15,718 bases of DNA from Cellvibrionales bacterium UBA1969 (GCA_002339085.1 DDDX01000081.1:1-15718), one strand, 5' to 3'. Positions 1 to 8,141 are shown, numbered from the stretch's first letter. Numbers and translations are program-made. The notes: a model not told the origin generated them from the letters alone.

Positions 1-23
1 CTATCCAGTTGAGCTACAAGCGC
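1..23 (-). tRNA. tRNA, probably tRNA-Arg (5' part only, runs off the left edge)
   Basis: Read on the minus strand from position 23, the sequence gives a 7-nt acceptor 5' strand (GCGCTTG), then T8, A9, a GCTC D-stem and a D-loop with the conserved GG followed by ATAG. This is the usual start of a bacterial tRNA. The D-loop form CTGGATAG is common in gammaproteobacterial arginine tRNAs, so tRNA-Arg is the best guess. The anticodon, variable loop, T-arm and 3' acceptor strand lie outside the window, so the identity is inference. A plausible promoter sits just upstream (34-62). Confidence 0.7.
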
Positions 24-33
24 ACAAGTGATA

Positions 34-62
34 ATTTTAAGTGATTGAATAGTATGGCGCAA
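34..62 (-). promoter_or_regulatory. Probable promoter of the tRNA gene
   Basis: On the minus strand, TAAAAT (39 to 34, five of six matches to the -10 consensus) follows TTGCGC (62 to 57, three of six to the -35 consensus) with an ideal 17-bp spacer. The -10 ends 10 bases before the predicted tRNA 5' end, so transcription would start only a few bases before the mature tRNA. The -35 element lies partly inside the hairpin at 59-79. Read by eye only. Confidence 0.45.
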
Positions 63-79
63 CTCAATGACTGAGTTGC
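59..79. repeat. Perfect inverted repeat upstream of the tRNA
   Basis: GCAACTCA (59-66) and TGAGTTGC (72-79) are perfectly complementary, giving an 8-bp stem with a 5-nt loop. It overlaps the -35 region of the proposed tRNA promoter. No T-run follows on either strand, so it does not look like an intrinsic terminator. It could be an operator or the remnant of a hairpin element. The rest of 80-209 holds only AT-rich leader sequence for the helicase; a TATACT at 147-152 has no convincing -35 partner. Confidence 0.4.
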
Positions 80-209
80 AATTGGTGATATTGCGGTTTA
101 TGGATTGATTTGTATTAATAATGAGGGAAGGTTCATGTAAAAGCTTTATACTGTTTGAGAGCAAGGCCATTTTATATATTTTGGTTTCATTGATAAGAAA
201 GGCGCTATT

Positions 210-1586
210 TTGTCAGACTCTTTTTTTTCAGGCTTTGAGCTTGACCTACGGTTAAAGCAGGCCATAGAAAAGGCCGGCTTTGATGAGCCGTCACCGGTTC
301 AACAGCAGGCTATTCCCGTTGCCTTAACCGGTCGTGACTTGCTGGTTAGTGCTGAGACCGGTAGTGGTAAAACCGCGGCTTTTTTGCTGCCCTTAATGCA
401 TAAGCTATTGCAAAAAACGGTTGAGCAGGAGCGCGCAGAACCCTCTTCAACCCGCGCGTTGGTGTTAGTGCCAACTCGAGAATTGGCAATTCAAATTGTG
501 AAACAGTGCGACCTATTAGCCAGTTGCTCGCATCTGAAAACAGGTCTTATAATCGGCGGTAATAGCTTTAAGTATCAGCAGGCGATATTTCGCAAAAATC
601 CCGAAATCATTATTGCAACCCCTGGTCGTATGGCTGAACATATTAGTCATGCTAGCTGTGATCTAACTGATATCGAAGTCTTAGTCTTAGATGAGGCAGA
701 TAGAATGCTTGATTTAGGACTAGCTGAAGATGTGATTAGAATTGCCAATAATTGTAATGGCTCTCGGCAGACCTTCTTATTTTCTGCCACATTAACGCAC
801 AAAGCCTTCGCGGCCATTGAGCAAGACATACTCGATAACCCTGAAATTATTAAATTAAATGCAGGTCGCCAGCAGAATGGTAATATTAAGCAGCAGGTGA
901 TATTGGCCGATGGTGACGAGCATAAAGACAATCTACTTTCGGCCTTATTTGAGCGGCAGGAATTCACTAAGGCTTTGGTTTTTTGCAATACGAGGGCACA
1001 GGTTAATCGCTTGTGTGGTTTGATTCGCTATCGTTCGTCAGCAGAGAAACCGCAGAGAGCAGGTCTGTTACACGGTGATATGAGTCAGGAAGAGCGCCGC
1101 GATACCGTGAGTAAATTACGAGGGGGCAGTCTTAATATTATCTTTGCCACCGATCTTGCTGCTCGAGGCTTAGACATTAAAGGCGTAGACCTAATCATCA
1201 ATTATGACGTGCCACGGTCAGGCACGGATTATACCCATCGTATAGGTCGAACCGGTCGTGCAGGTGAAGAAGGCTTAGCTGTTGCTCTGGTGAGCAGCAA
1301 TGACTGGAACTTAATGTCTAGCATTGAGCGATTCTTAAAAGTTCGTTTAGAGCGAAGGAAGCTTGCAGGTCTAGAGGCGCGCTACAAAGGCCCTAAAAAG
1401 CTTAAATCATCAGGCAAAGCTGCTGGGTCAAAAAAGAAAAAAAATAAAAATAACGCAGCTAAAATGGGGATTAACTCGAAAAAAACCAAGCCTAAAAAAA
1501 GCGGTAAAAGTGAATCGAGGGAATCAAGCGAAGGAGATCGGTCGAAGCAGGGTTTTAGTCCGCTAAAGAAAAAAAAATTAGTTTAA
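210..1586 (+). CDS. DEAD-box ATP-dependent RNA helicase (SrmB/RhlE-like)
   Basis: A cytoplasmic RNA helicase that would unwind RNA duplexes with ATP, probably in ribosome assembly or RNA decay. The helicase motifs are in order: Q motif (FDEPSPVQQQAIP, residues 24-36), motif I AETGSGKT (48-55), PTREL (88-92), TPGR (137-140), DEAD (161-164), SAT (192-194), ATDLAARGLD (313-322) and HRIGRTGR (343-350). The C-terminal ~60 residues are a lysine-rich tail, as in SrmB (444 aa in E. coli, 458 here). The start is TTG: the Q motif lies ahead of the first in-frame ATG (residue 63), and AAGAAAGG sits 6 bases upstream. The tail is encoded by long A-runs. The stop overlaps the convergent hemH stop by 9 bp. 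Assignment to SrmB rather than RhlE is uncertain; the DEAD-box call is firm. Confidence 0.93.
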   Translation: MSDSFFSGFELDLRLKQAIEKAGFDEPSPVQQQAIPVALTGRDLLVSAETGSGKTAAFLLPLMHKLLQKTVEQERAEPSSTRALVLVPTRELAIQIVKQCDLLASCSHLKTGLIIGGNSFKYQQAIFRKNPEIIIATPGRMAEHISHASCDLTDIEVLVLDEADRMLDLGLAEDVIRIANNCNGSRQTFLFSATLTHKAFAAIEQDILDNPEIIKLNAGRQQNGNIKQQVILADGDEHKDNLLSALFERQEFTKALVFCNTRAQVNRLCGLIRYRSSAEKPQRAGLLHGDMSQEERRDTVSKLRGGSLNIIFATDLAARGLDIKGVDLIINYDVPRSGTDYTHRIGRTGRAGEEGLAVALVSSNDWNLMSSIERFLKVRLERRKLAGLEARYKGPKKLKSSGKAAGSKKKKNKNNAAKMGINSKKTKPKKSGKSESRESSEGDRSKQGFSPLKKKKLV

Positions 1587-2615
1587 CCAATCACTAATAT
1601 TTTGCTTAATAATGTGGGTTAAGGCATCAATATGATTGCTGTCGCTATTTAATGCAGGTATGTAGCTATACCGCTGACCGCCGGCTTCGATAAAGTAATC
1701 TCTATTTTCGACGGCGATTTCTTCCAATGTTTCTAGACAGTCGGCCGAGAAGCCGGGGCAGAAAACATCGATGGATTGTGTGTCGTTTTTTCCCAGCTCT
1801 TTCAACGTGGCATCTGTATAAGGTTTTAACCATTCGGCCTTACCGAATCGTGACTGAAAAGTCGTTATGCATTGCGTTTCATCAAGGCCCAGTTTTTCAC
1901 GGATCAATCGCGAAGTTTTTTGGCACTGACAGTAATAAGGGTCACCGGACTCTAGATAGCGTTTGGGGACGCCATGATAAGATAAAAGCAACTTTTCTGC
2001 AGGTTCATGTTGCTGCCAGTGTTGTTTTATCTTATCGGCACAGGCTTGAATATAACGATCGTCATCGTGATAGCTGCTAATAAAGCGAAAGTTGGGTATC
2101 CAGCGGGTCGCATTAAAGAGTTTGCTAATCATGTCAAAGGTTGAGCCCGTGGTGGCGCCTGAATACTGAGGATAGAGCGGCAGCACTAAGATTTTCCATG
2201 CGCCTTGTTGTTGAAGTTTTTCTAATTCACTCTCTACTGACGGTTGCCCGTAACGCATTGCGAAGCTAACGATGACTTCCTTATGGTCACCGAATTCCTG
2301 TTGTAATTTTTCTTGAATAGCGTTTGCTTGGTCGACGGTATGAAAGAACAAGGGCGAGCCTCTTTCGGTCCAAACGGATTGATATAATTTAGCTGAGCGT
2401 TTAGGCCGGATATTTAAGATGACGGCGTTGAGGATAAACCACCAAATTAGTCTCGGTATTTCTACTACACGCGGATCAGACAAGAACTGCTTTAAATAAA
2501 TTTTTAGCGCCTTGCTAGTCGCCGCTTGTGGGGTGCCGAGATTTGTGATTAAAACACCAACTTTAGGTTTTGTTTTGTGGTCAAAATCTTTAAGGCCTTT
2601 AAATCCCATATTCAT
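1578..2615 (-). CDS. hemH: Ferrochelatase (protohaem ferro-lyase)
   Basis: Inserts Fe2+ into protoporphyrin IX, the last step of protohaem synthesis. The N-terminus has the family signature VGVLITNLGTP (residues 19-29), followed by FLSDPRVVEIPR. The catalytic histidine is in SYHGVPKRY (H214), and the acidic metal/proton path segment is in FCPGFSADCLETLEE (residues 285-299). TFQSRFGKAEWLKPYTD matches E. coli HemH closely. Length 345 aa is normal for single-domain bacterial enzymes. I chose the ATG at 2613-2615: an AGGA lies 4 nt upstream, while the TTG one codon earlier leaves almost no spacing. The ATG at 2607-2609 (10 nt from AGGA) is also possible. It lies 51 bp downstream of an acyltransferase gene on the same strand, so the two may be co-transcribed, and it converges on the helicase gene with overlapping stop codons. 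Confidence 0.96.
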   Translation of the reverse strand: MNMGFKGLKDFDHKTKPKVGVLITNLGTPQAATSKALKIYLKQFLSDPRVVEIPRLIWWFILNAVILNIRPKRSAKLYQSVWTERGSPLFFHTVDQANAIQEKLQQEFGDHKEVIVSFAMRYGQPSVESELEKLQQQGAWKILVLPLYPQYSGATTGSTFDMISKLFNATRWIPNFRFISSYHDDDRYIQACADKIKQHWQQHEPAEKLLLSYHGVPKRYLESGDPYYCQCQKTSRLIREKLGLDETQCITTFQSRFGKAEWLKPYTDATLKELGKNDTQSIDVFCPGFSADCLETLEEIAVENRDYFIEAGGQRYSYIPALNSDSNHIDALTHIIKQNISDWLN

Positions 2616-2666
2616 CAATTCCTAGATCAATAAAAGGCTTATGTTAAACCTCTGAGTGAGTGGCTG

Positions 2667-3254
2667 TTAAGCTGACTTATCGATGCCCAATTTAGGGTTG
2701 ATGCCCGTTTTAGTTCGGTAAAAATTTTTAATTTTATCCATATCCTCTTCGATTCTACCGGTGGGTATGAATTTATCAATGATGCCGCAAGTTTTCGATG
2801 GGGCGTCAATAAAGCCGCGAAATATTGGCACTTTAGCTTCAAGGGCAATATGGTAAAAACCTGTCTTCCATTTTTCGACCTTACTTCGTGTGCCTTCAGG
2901 CGTAATGAGCAATGTCATTTTATCAACAGATTTGAACCGTTTAACCATCTCCGTGACGGTATTATTAGTCGTTGATCTGGCGATAGAGATGCCGCCTAAC
3001 CAAACCATAAACCCTTTAAAGGGTTTGGGGAAAAGTTGCTCTTTGCCCATCCAGCGAACATCGATATTTTTAGTTAAAGCAATGCAGATCATGAATATAA
3101 AGTCCCAATTACTGGTGTGAGGCGCCGCAATAAAGATATATTTTTTCTCTGCAGGGGGATCACCTATGACTTTCCAGCCTTTTAAAAAAAGAAAGCTCTT
3201 AGCAACAAGTACTAAAACATGACGAATAATGGGTGTTGTAAATACGGTTGTCAT
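2667..3254 (-). CDS. PlsC-type glycerolipid acyltransferase (lysophospholipid acyltransferase family)
   Basis: Likely transfers an acyl chain to a lysophospholipid or similar acceptor at the inner face of the membrane. The four acyltransferase blocks are visible: the HX4D motif HTSNWD (H46, D51), the acceptor block GGISIARS (87-94), TPEGTRS (118-124) and VPI (142-144). At 195 aa it is shorter than classical PlsC and has only a weakly hydrophobic N-terminus (residues 12-24), so it belongs to the short acyltransferase group often annotated simply as 1-acylglycerol-3-phosphate acyltransferase. The acceptor cannot be inferred. No clear Shine-Dalgarno precedes the ATG. GTTAAC-type inverted repeats lie 50-80 bp upstream. 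hemH follows on the same strand. Confidence 0.85.
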   Translation of the reverse strand: MTTVFTTPIIRHVLVLVAKSFLFLKGWKVIGDPPAEKKYIFIAAPHTSNWDFIFMICIALTKNIDVRWMGKEQLFPKPFKGFMVWLGGISIARSTTNNTVTEMVKRFKSVDKMTLLITPEGTRSKVEKWKTGFYHIALEAKVPIFRGFIDAPSKTCGIIDKFIPTGRIEEDMDKIKNFYRTKTGINPKLGIDKSA

Positions 3255-3303
3255 AATAGGAGTATTTTATCCTTAAAGTGTCAGTAGAAAATCAAGTTTT
3301 GCT

Positions 3304-3334
3304 TTAACTAGAAGTTAACAGCAGATATGTTAAC
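3304..3334. promoter_or_regulatory. Nested GTTAAC inverted repeats upstream of the acyltransferase gene
   Basis: GTTAACA (3314-3320) and TGTTAAC (3328-3334) form a perfect 7-bp inverted repeat around a 7-bp centre. TTAAC (3304-3308) pairs in the same way with GTTAA (3314-3318) across 5 bp. The cluster sits 50-80 bp upstream of the acyltransferase start, where an operator would be expected. A similar arrangement (TGTTA at 5513-5517, TAACA at 5524-5528) lies just ahead of the GGDEF-EAL gene. GTTAAC also occurs inside coding regions of the window, so chance is not excluded. Confidence 0.3.
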
Positions 3335-3370
3335 GTTAGCATTAATATTACACTAAACAGCGTGTACGGT

Positions 3371-3391
3371 CTAACTCCGCTACGGGGTTAG
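3371..3391. other. Hairpin between the GGDEF-EAL and acyltransferase genes
   Basis: CTAACTCCG (3371-3379) and CGGGGTTAG (3383-3391) can pair over 9 bp with one T-G wobble and a 3-nt loop. It lies 44 bp past the end of the GGDEF-EAL gene, in the right place to end that transcript, but no T-run follows on the minus strand. It could be a weak terminator, an RNA-processing hairpin, or one copy of a dispersed repeat. Confidence 0.3.
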
Positions 3392-3434
3392 TCATAACTT
3401 TAATACGCGGTTTATTGGCTAGAAGACCTATGTT

Positions 3435-5501
3435 TTATCGTATTGAATGAATATTGTTCTTATTTTGTTGCTGATAATGGCTAAGCCAAAGCGAAAATTC
3501 TATACTAGGCATTGGTTTAGCTAGGTAATACCCCTGTGCAAGATCACAATTGGCATCTACTAAAAATTTTAGTTGGTCTTTCTGTTCTATTCCCTCTGCG
3601 ATCACTGAAATTCCTAACTCATGTGCCATCTTAATAATGGACCGTGTGATTGCAGCATCGCGATAATTAGTGGGCAGTTGTTTAGTAAATTCTCGATCGA
3701 TTTTTAGGTGATTGATAGGGAGTCGCTTTAGTAGTACTAGCGACGAGTAGCCTGTACCAAAATCATCAATCGAAATATTAACTCCCAGAGACCTTAAGGT
3801 ATGAAGTTTGACTGGCAGCATATCTCTCTGTTCCATTAAAGTGCTTTCGATGATTTCGATGGTCAATTTACCCGGCTGAATTCCTGAGCTACTAATGATT
3901 TTTTCAATTGATTCAATAAAGGTTTCTTGATGGAGTTGAAGCGCTGATAAATTGACGCTGATGTTGATGGCAGATAGGCCTTGCTGTTGCCATTGTACCT
4001 GCTGTAGGCAGGCTTGTTTTAATACCCATTCACCTAATGGCAAGATAAGTCGGCTTTCTTCTGCAGATAAAATGAACTCACTAACCGGTATGTCACCCTT
4101 CTCTGGATGATGCCAGCGTAATAAGGTTTCTACGGAAACCACTTGCCGAGTGTCAATATCGATAATGGGCTGATAAAACAGAGAGAACTGCTCGCTTTTT
4201 AAGGCGTTAATTAAATCATCCTGCATATCAATCTTTTGTTTTGCGGCGCTATCGATAGCCGCATCAAAAAATTGAAAGTTATTTCTACCTTTACGTTTAA
4301 CTTCATAGAGTGCCATGTCGGCCTTACGCAAAAGCTCATCGTAGTCTTTAGCGTCATCGGGGAATGTGGCGATACCTATACTGACACTAATTTTAATTTC
4401 GTGATTATCGAATCGCATTGGCTTATTGAAAAGAGAGAGTACTTTTTTACTTATCGTGCTTGCATTGTATTGGTTTTCTAAGTTAGTTAAAATTATCGCA
4501 AATTCATCACCACCTAAACGAGTGACTGTATCGCTTTCTCGGCTCAATGATTTAAGCTCCGAAGCCATTTTTATTAATAGCAGATCGCCAATAGCATGGC
4601 CATATTGGTCGTTAACAGTCTTGAAATGATCAATATCGATAAGCATTAGGCCGATAGCGCTAGCATTTCTTCGTGATTGTTTTAAAGCCTCACCCATTCG
4701 CAGTTCAAATAGCGCTCGGTTGCCGATACCGGTTAATGCATCGTGTTGTGCGAGATGAAGAAGTTCAGTGCTACGTATTTTTTGCTGATCACGCCAGCGT
4801 TGAATAATGCGTCTAAGATACAGCCAGAGTGCGATCAGACCAACTATTTGTAGTGATAGCAGCGCAGTGGTTTTGATTAGTCGATGCTCAAGTGAGTTTA
4901 TAATATCGCTTGATTGTTGCTTCAACGAAGCTTGTAATTCATTAAATACTTGCTGTTGTCTTAATTTTTTTTGCTGAAACTCAAAGTCTCTATAAATAGT
5001 GAAGGCTTTATTGGCTTGCTGAGTTTCAAGGTGGGTAAAGATTAGCGCTTCTGTTGTTGCCGTACTTTTAAGGCTTGCGATCAATGCATCAAGGTCAATC
5101 CCGTGTGGTTTTATTATCCATTGGCTGTTGAAAAGCTGACTATTGTCCTTCAGTATTTTAAGCTTTTCTAGCAGTATCATTTGATTAGATTGATAAATAT
5201 TTTTCAAGTGCTTGTCACCGGAATTGACGGCCAATGTTAGCGCATTAGAAAGCCCTTGGTAGTGGTTATTTAATTGCTGGCTCAACTGTTCAATTCGTAA
5301 ACTTTTGTCAATTTTCGACTGTGTTGTTTTGCTGGTTGTATAGGTGCTCCAGATCCCTGCGACAATAACTAGAAAGCTGATCAATACCGCAACTTTAACA
5401 GACCATTCGATATTATTTTTATAAGCTGAAGTGGGCTTGATGGTATTTCTCCAAACATTGATTTTAGGCTCTTTTGAGTATAGATGAGCCCCGAAAAGCA
5501 T
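3435..5501 (-). CDS. Membrane-anchored GGDEF-EAL protein (c-di-GMP synthase/phosphodiesterase)
   Basis: Controls cyclic di-GMP, probably in response to a periplasmic cue. The layout is: cytoplasmic N-terminus; TM1 about residues 35-53; a helical periplasmic segment of about 155 residues rich in Gln and Leu; TM2 about 211-229; GGDEF domain about 245-412; EAL domain about 427-672. The GGDEF signature is intact (330-334), with an RxxD inhibitory site (RESD, 321-324) five residues before it. The EAL motif is the ETL variant (458-460). The other phosphodiesterase motifs are present: NLS (517-519), IEIIES (548-553), DDFGTGYSS (579-587), KIDR (600-603), AEGIE (635-639) and QGYYLAKPMP (656-665). Both activities are therefore possible. 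No Shine-Dalgarno is evident at the ATG and no later in-frame ATG precedes TM1. It stands alone between unrelated genes. Confidence 0.93.
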   Translation of the reverse strand: MLFGAHLYSKEPKINVWRNTIKPTSAYKNNIEWSVKVAVLISFLVIVAGIWSTYTTSKTTQSKIDKSLRIEQLSQQLNNHYQGLSNALTLAVNSGDKHLKNIYQSNQMILLEKLKILKDNSQLFNSQWIIKPHGIDLDALIASLKSTATTEALIFTHLETQQANKAFTIYRDFEFQQKKLRQQQVFNELQASLKQQSSDIINSLEHRLIKTTALLSLQIVGLIALWLYLRRIIQRWRDQQKIRSTELLHLAQHDALTGIGNRALFELRMGEALKQSRRNASAIGLMLIDIDHFKTVNDQYGHAIGDLLLIKMASELKSLSRESDTVTRLGGDEFAIILTNLENQYNASTISKKVLSLFNKPMRFDNHEIKISVSIGIATFPDDAKDYDELLRKADMALYEVKRKGRNNFQFFDAAIDSAAKQKIDMQDDLINALKSEQFSLFYQPIIDIDTRQVVSVETLLRWHHPEKGDIPVSEFILSAEESRLILPLGEWVLKQACLQQVQWQQQGLSAINISVNLSALQLHQETFIESIEKIISSSGIQPGKLTIEIIESTLMEQRDMLPVKLHTLRSLGVNISIDDFGTGYSSLVLLKRLPINHLKIDREFTKQLPTNYRDAAITRSIIKMAHELGISVIAEGIEQKDQLKFLVDANCDLAQGYYLAKPMPSIEFSLWLSHYQQQNKNNIHSIR

Positions 5502-5609
5502 GGAGAAAATAATGTTAACCAGCTAACAGTTTTATATATTCATGCAAATGATAAAAATGATAAGATTTTTATTTTATATTAAAAGTTTATGACGTTTATT
5601 AGGTGTTTT

Positions 5610-6836
5610 TTATGCGCCAGTGTTCCCAGAGGGGATATCTTTGTAGGGGATACCCTTATCTGCTCTTGGCTCCTGTGGTAGGCCCAACACTTGTTCGGCA
5701 ATAATATTGCGCATGATTTCGTCGGTGCCGCCGGCAAGGCGAATGCCTGGAGCCATTAACATAGCTGACTGAAAGTGGCCATCGAGGGGCGTGCTTTCAT
5801 CGCCAGTGAGTTGTCCGCCGGCATCCAGTTGTTGAATCACAAAATTTGCAATCTCTTGATTCATACTGGCACCCACGAGCTTACCTAACGACCCTTCTGC
5901 GCCAGGGACGCCACCTTTTGCCACGGCAGTAATCATTCTGAAGGTGGTAGCTTCAACACCAGCATGCTGGGCATACCAAGTGGCAAGCTTGTCGCGAACA
6001 ATGGGATCTTGCGATGCAGGCACGCCATCAATATCACTTGCTTTGGCCCAATTTAAAAAGTCCTCAAACCCATCTGGCGCTGCGGTTGCATTTGCCAAGC
6101 GCTCATTCATTAGCACCATCAAAGCAGCGCCCCAGCCCTCGTTGACTTTTCCAAGACGGTAGTTGTCAGGAATGACAGCGTCATTAAAGAAAACTTCGTT
6201 GAAATGTGAGCCGCCATCGATTTGCTTAATGGGTTTGACTTCTACGCCAGGTTGCTTTAGATCGATCATAAACATTGTCAGGCCTCGGTATTTTGATACC
6301 TCGAGATCTGTGCGTGTTAGGATTACACCATAGCGGCTGTACTGAGCACCAGATGTCCAAATTTTTTGGCCGTTAATCTTCCATTCATCACCGGTTTTTT
6401 CAGCCTTAGTGCTTAGGCCTGCGACATCAGAACCCGCGCCAGGTTCGCTGAATAACTGGCACCAAATATCATCGGCACGAGCCATTCTCGGCAGTAGTGT
6501 TTGCTTTTGCTCCTCGCTGGCAAAGGTCATCAGCGCAGGGCCGCAGTTGCCGATACCAATAACAAAATATTCATCGGGCTCGCCGTAGTGACTCACCTCT
6601 TGGTTCCAAATGACCTGGTACATTTGGCTAAGACCTTGGCCGCCATATTCCTTAGGCCAAGTGAGGCAAGAGAATCCCGCATCGTAACGTTTGTGATACC
6701 AGTCAACAGCTTGTTGGTAGCGATCTTCCTGAGTACCAGCCATTAAGCCTTGACGTTTGGCTTGAGCATTAGCGGTGAGCCAAGATTTGACTTTCGCTCT
6801 AAACATTGCTTGTTCTTTAGTGTCATTAAAATCCAT
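5610..6836 (-). CDS. Acyl-CoA dehydrogenase, complete-motif partner of a likely heteromeric pair
   Basis: A flavoprotein that would introduce an alpha-beta double bond into an acyl-CoA. Visible motifs are the FAD/substrate loop FSEPGAGSD (129-137), KIWTSGAQ (158-165) and the C-terminal GGTDEIMRNIIAEQVLGLP (369-387). At the medium-chain enzyme's catalytic Glu position there is Gly (AGGT). A Glu at the isovaleryl-CoA/long-chain enzyme position is present instead (E245 in MNERL), so the base is probably E245. Length 408 aa and the long loop around 250-280 match the steroid-type FadE proteins better than short-chain enzymes. It lies 44 bp downstream of a second, divergent acyl-CoA dehydrogenase gene and is probably translated from the same mRNA. 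The substrate is unknown. Confidence 0.9.
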   Translation of the reverse strand: MDFNDTKEQAMFRAKVKSWLTANAQAKRQGLMAGTQEDRYQQAVDWYHKRYDAGFSCLTWPKEYGGQGLSQMYQVIWNQEVSHYGEPDEYFVIGIGNCGPALMTFASEEQKQTLLPRMARADDIWCQLFSEPGAGSDVAGLSTKAEKTGDEWKINGQKIWTSGAQYSRYGVILTRTDLEVSKYRGLTMFMIDLKQPGVEVKPIKQIDGGSHFNEVFFNDAVIPDNYRLGKVNEGWGAALMVLMNERLANATAAPDGFEDFLNWAKASDIDGVPASQDPIVRDKLATWYAQHAGVEATTFRMITAVAKGGVPGAEGSLGKLVGASMNQEIANFVIQQLDAGGQLTGDESTPLDGHFQSAMLMAPGIRLAGGTDEIMRNIIAEQVLGLPQEPRADKGIPYKDIPSGNTGA

Positions 6837-6880
6837 AGTCTGCTCGATATCGTGAATGTCTGTTTATCATTATGCTAGGC

Positions 6881-7987
6881 TTATTCATCAAGTAAGCGAC
6901 TCACCAATTGCTCGCGCCACCACCGACTGCTACCAATGATCGATGACAGTAATTGCGCGCGTTTGTAATACAAGTGGCAGTCAAACTCCCAAGTAAAACC
7001 CATGCCGCCATGCACTTCGATATTTTCTTTGCTGCAAAAATAGTAGGCATCGATAGCACTGACGCGTGCCGTAGCTGCTGCTAACGGTAATTTCTTATCA
7101 TTGACGCTCAGCGCCCATGCAGCAAAATAGGCGTTCGACCGAGCCAGCTCAATAGCGACATACATGTCGGCGAAAATATGCTTGATCGCCTGGAAAGAGG
7201 CAACTGAGCGACCAAAAGCAAATCGTTGCTTGGTGTAGTTGATACCCATTTGCATGCTGGCCTCGCAACCGCCGAGTTGTTCAAAGCTGGTGAATACCGC
7301 GGCACGGTCAAAGGCCTCTGTCAGTATTGCTGAGGCGGTATCGTTGGCACCTAATGGTTCCGCTACAGCGTTGATAAATTCAATGCTGGATAGCGGACGA
7401 CTGCTGTCAATAGAGGGTGTTAAAGTGCGTTGGATATCGGCTTGGTGTAAGTTAACCAAATAAAGCGAGTGTTTTTTGTTGGTATCAGTCGCGCTGACAA
7501 TCGCATAGTCAGCTTTAACTCCGTCAAGCACGGCAATTTTCTTGCCGCTTAACCGTCTATTACTATATTGGGTTTGCTTTGCCTTGAATAGATGTTGTCC
7601 GGCAAGTTCGCTGCTGGCCAGACAAACGATCGTCTCGCCTGCTGCAATGCTCGGCAGTAAGCGTTGCTTTTGTTGCTCGTTACCGTGCTGTTGAATGATT
7701 TGTGCGGCTAAATAGATGGTGGAAAAAAAAGGTATGGGTGTTAATGAGCGCCCAAGTTCTTGGGCGATGACGCAGAGCTCTAAAGACCCTAGGCCTAGAC
7801 CGCCATACTGCTCATGAATAGCGGTAGCTGTCCAGCCTAAATCTACAATAGATTTCCATAAATGAGAATCATAGGCTGTTTGTCCATCCATCACTCCTCG
7901 CGTGGCAGTGAGCGGTGAGTGCTCGGCTAAGAATTGCCGAGCTTGATCTTGAATCAGTTTTTGGTCATCGGAAAATTCAAAGTTCAT
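6881..7987 (-). CDS. Acyl-CoA dehydrogenase-like protein with degenerate FAD loop
   Basis: Acyl-CoA dehydrogenase fold: N-terminal helical domain about 1-115, beta domain about 116-215, C-terminal helical domain about 225-368 with QRFAFGRSVASFQAIKH (254-270) and EVHGGMGFTWEFD (324-336). The canonical SEPxAGSD loop is replaced by SSELAGQHLF (125-134), and the beta domain is short and divergent. In steroid side-chain catabolism, FadE/ChsE partners of this kind work only as heterotetramers with a second, complete subunit. The neighbouring gene at 5610-6836 supplies one, so pairing is a reasonable inference. Upstream (7988-8141) is a 154-bp gap after the phosphotransferase gene. It contains a TTGACG (minus strand, 8049-8044) but no convincing -10, so co-transcription with the phosphotransferase is possible but unproven. 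Confidence 0.85.
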   Translation of the reverse strand: MNFEFSDDQKLIQDQARQFLAEHSPLTATRGVMDGQTAYDSHLWKSIVDLGWTATAIHEQYGGLGLGSLELCVIAQELGRSLTPIPFFSTIYLAAQIIQQHGNEQQKQRLLPSIAAGETIVCLASSELAGQHLFKAKQTQYSNRRLSGKKIAVLDGVKADYAIVSATDTNKKHSLYLVNLHQADIQRTLTPSIDSSRPLSSIEFINAVAEPLGANDTASAILTEAFDRAAVFTSFEQLGGCEASMQMGINYTKQRFAFGRSVASFQAIKHIFADMYVAIELARSNAYFAAWALSVNDKKLPLAAATARVSAIDAYYFCSKENIEVHGGMGFTWEFDCHLYYKRAQLLSSIIGSSRWWREQLVSRLLDE

Positions 7988-8141
7988 AGGGGCCTACTGA
8001 TCTGCTAGACGGTATTTAGTTAAAATGCTTGTTAGTTATATTACGTCAAATCGTCCTGAGTGCGAGAGCCTTATCTGCCATAGACTGATTGCGTTTGAAT
8101 CTTTATGTTTATCTGAATTCTGTGGTCGAGTATTAGAGTGC

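Noticed and set aside
647..988. 113-codon open frame antisense to the helicase gene
   Set aside because: It lies wholly inside a well-conserved helicase gene, has Ser/Leu-rich low-information sequence and no family resemblance, so it is a shadow frame.
3371..3391. Hairpin as a full intrinsic terminator of the GGDEF-EAL gene
   Set aside because: A good stem, but no T-run follows on the minus strand, so it is listed only as a hairpin.
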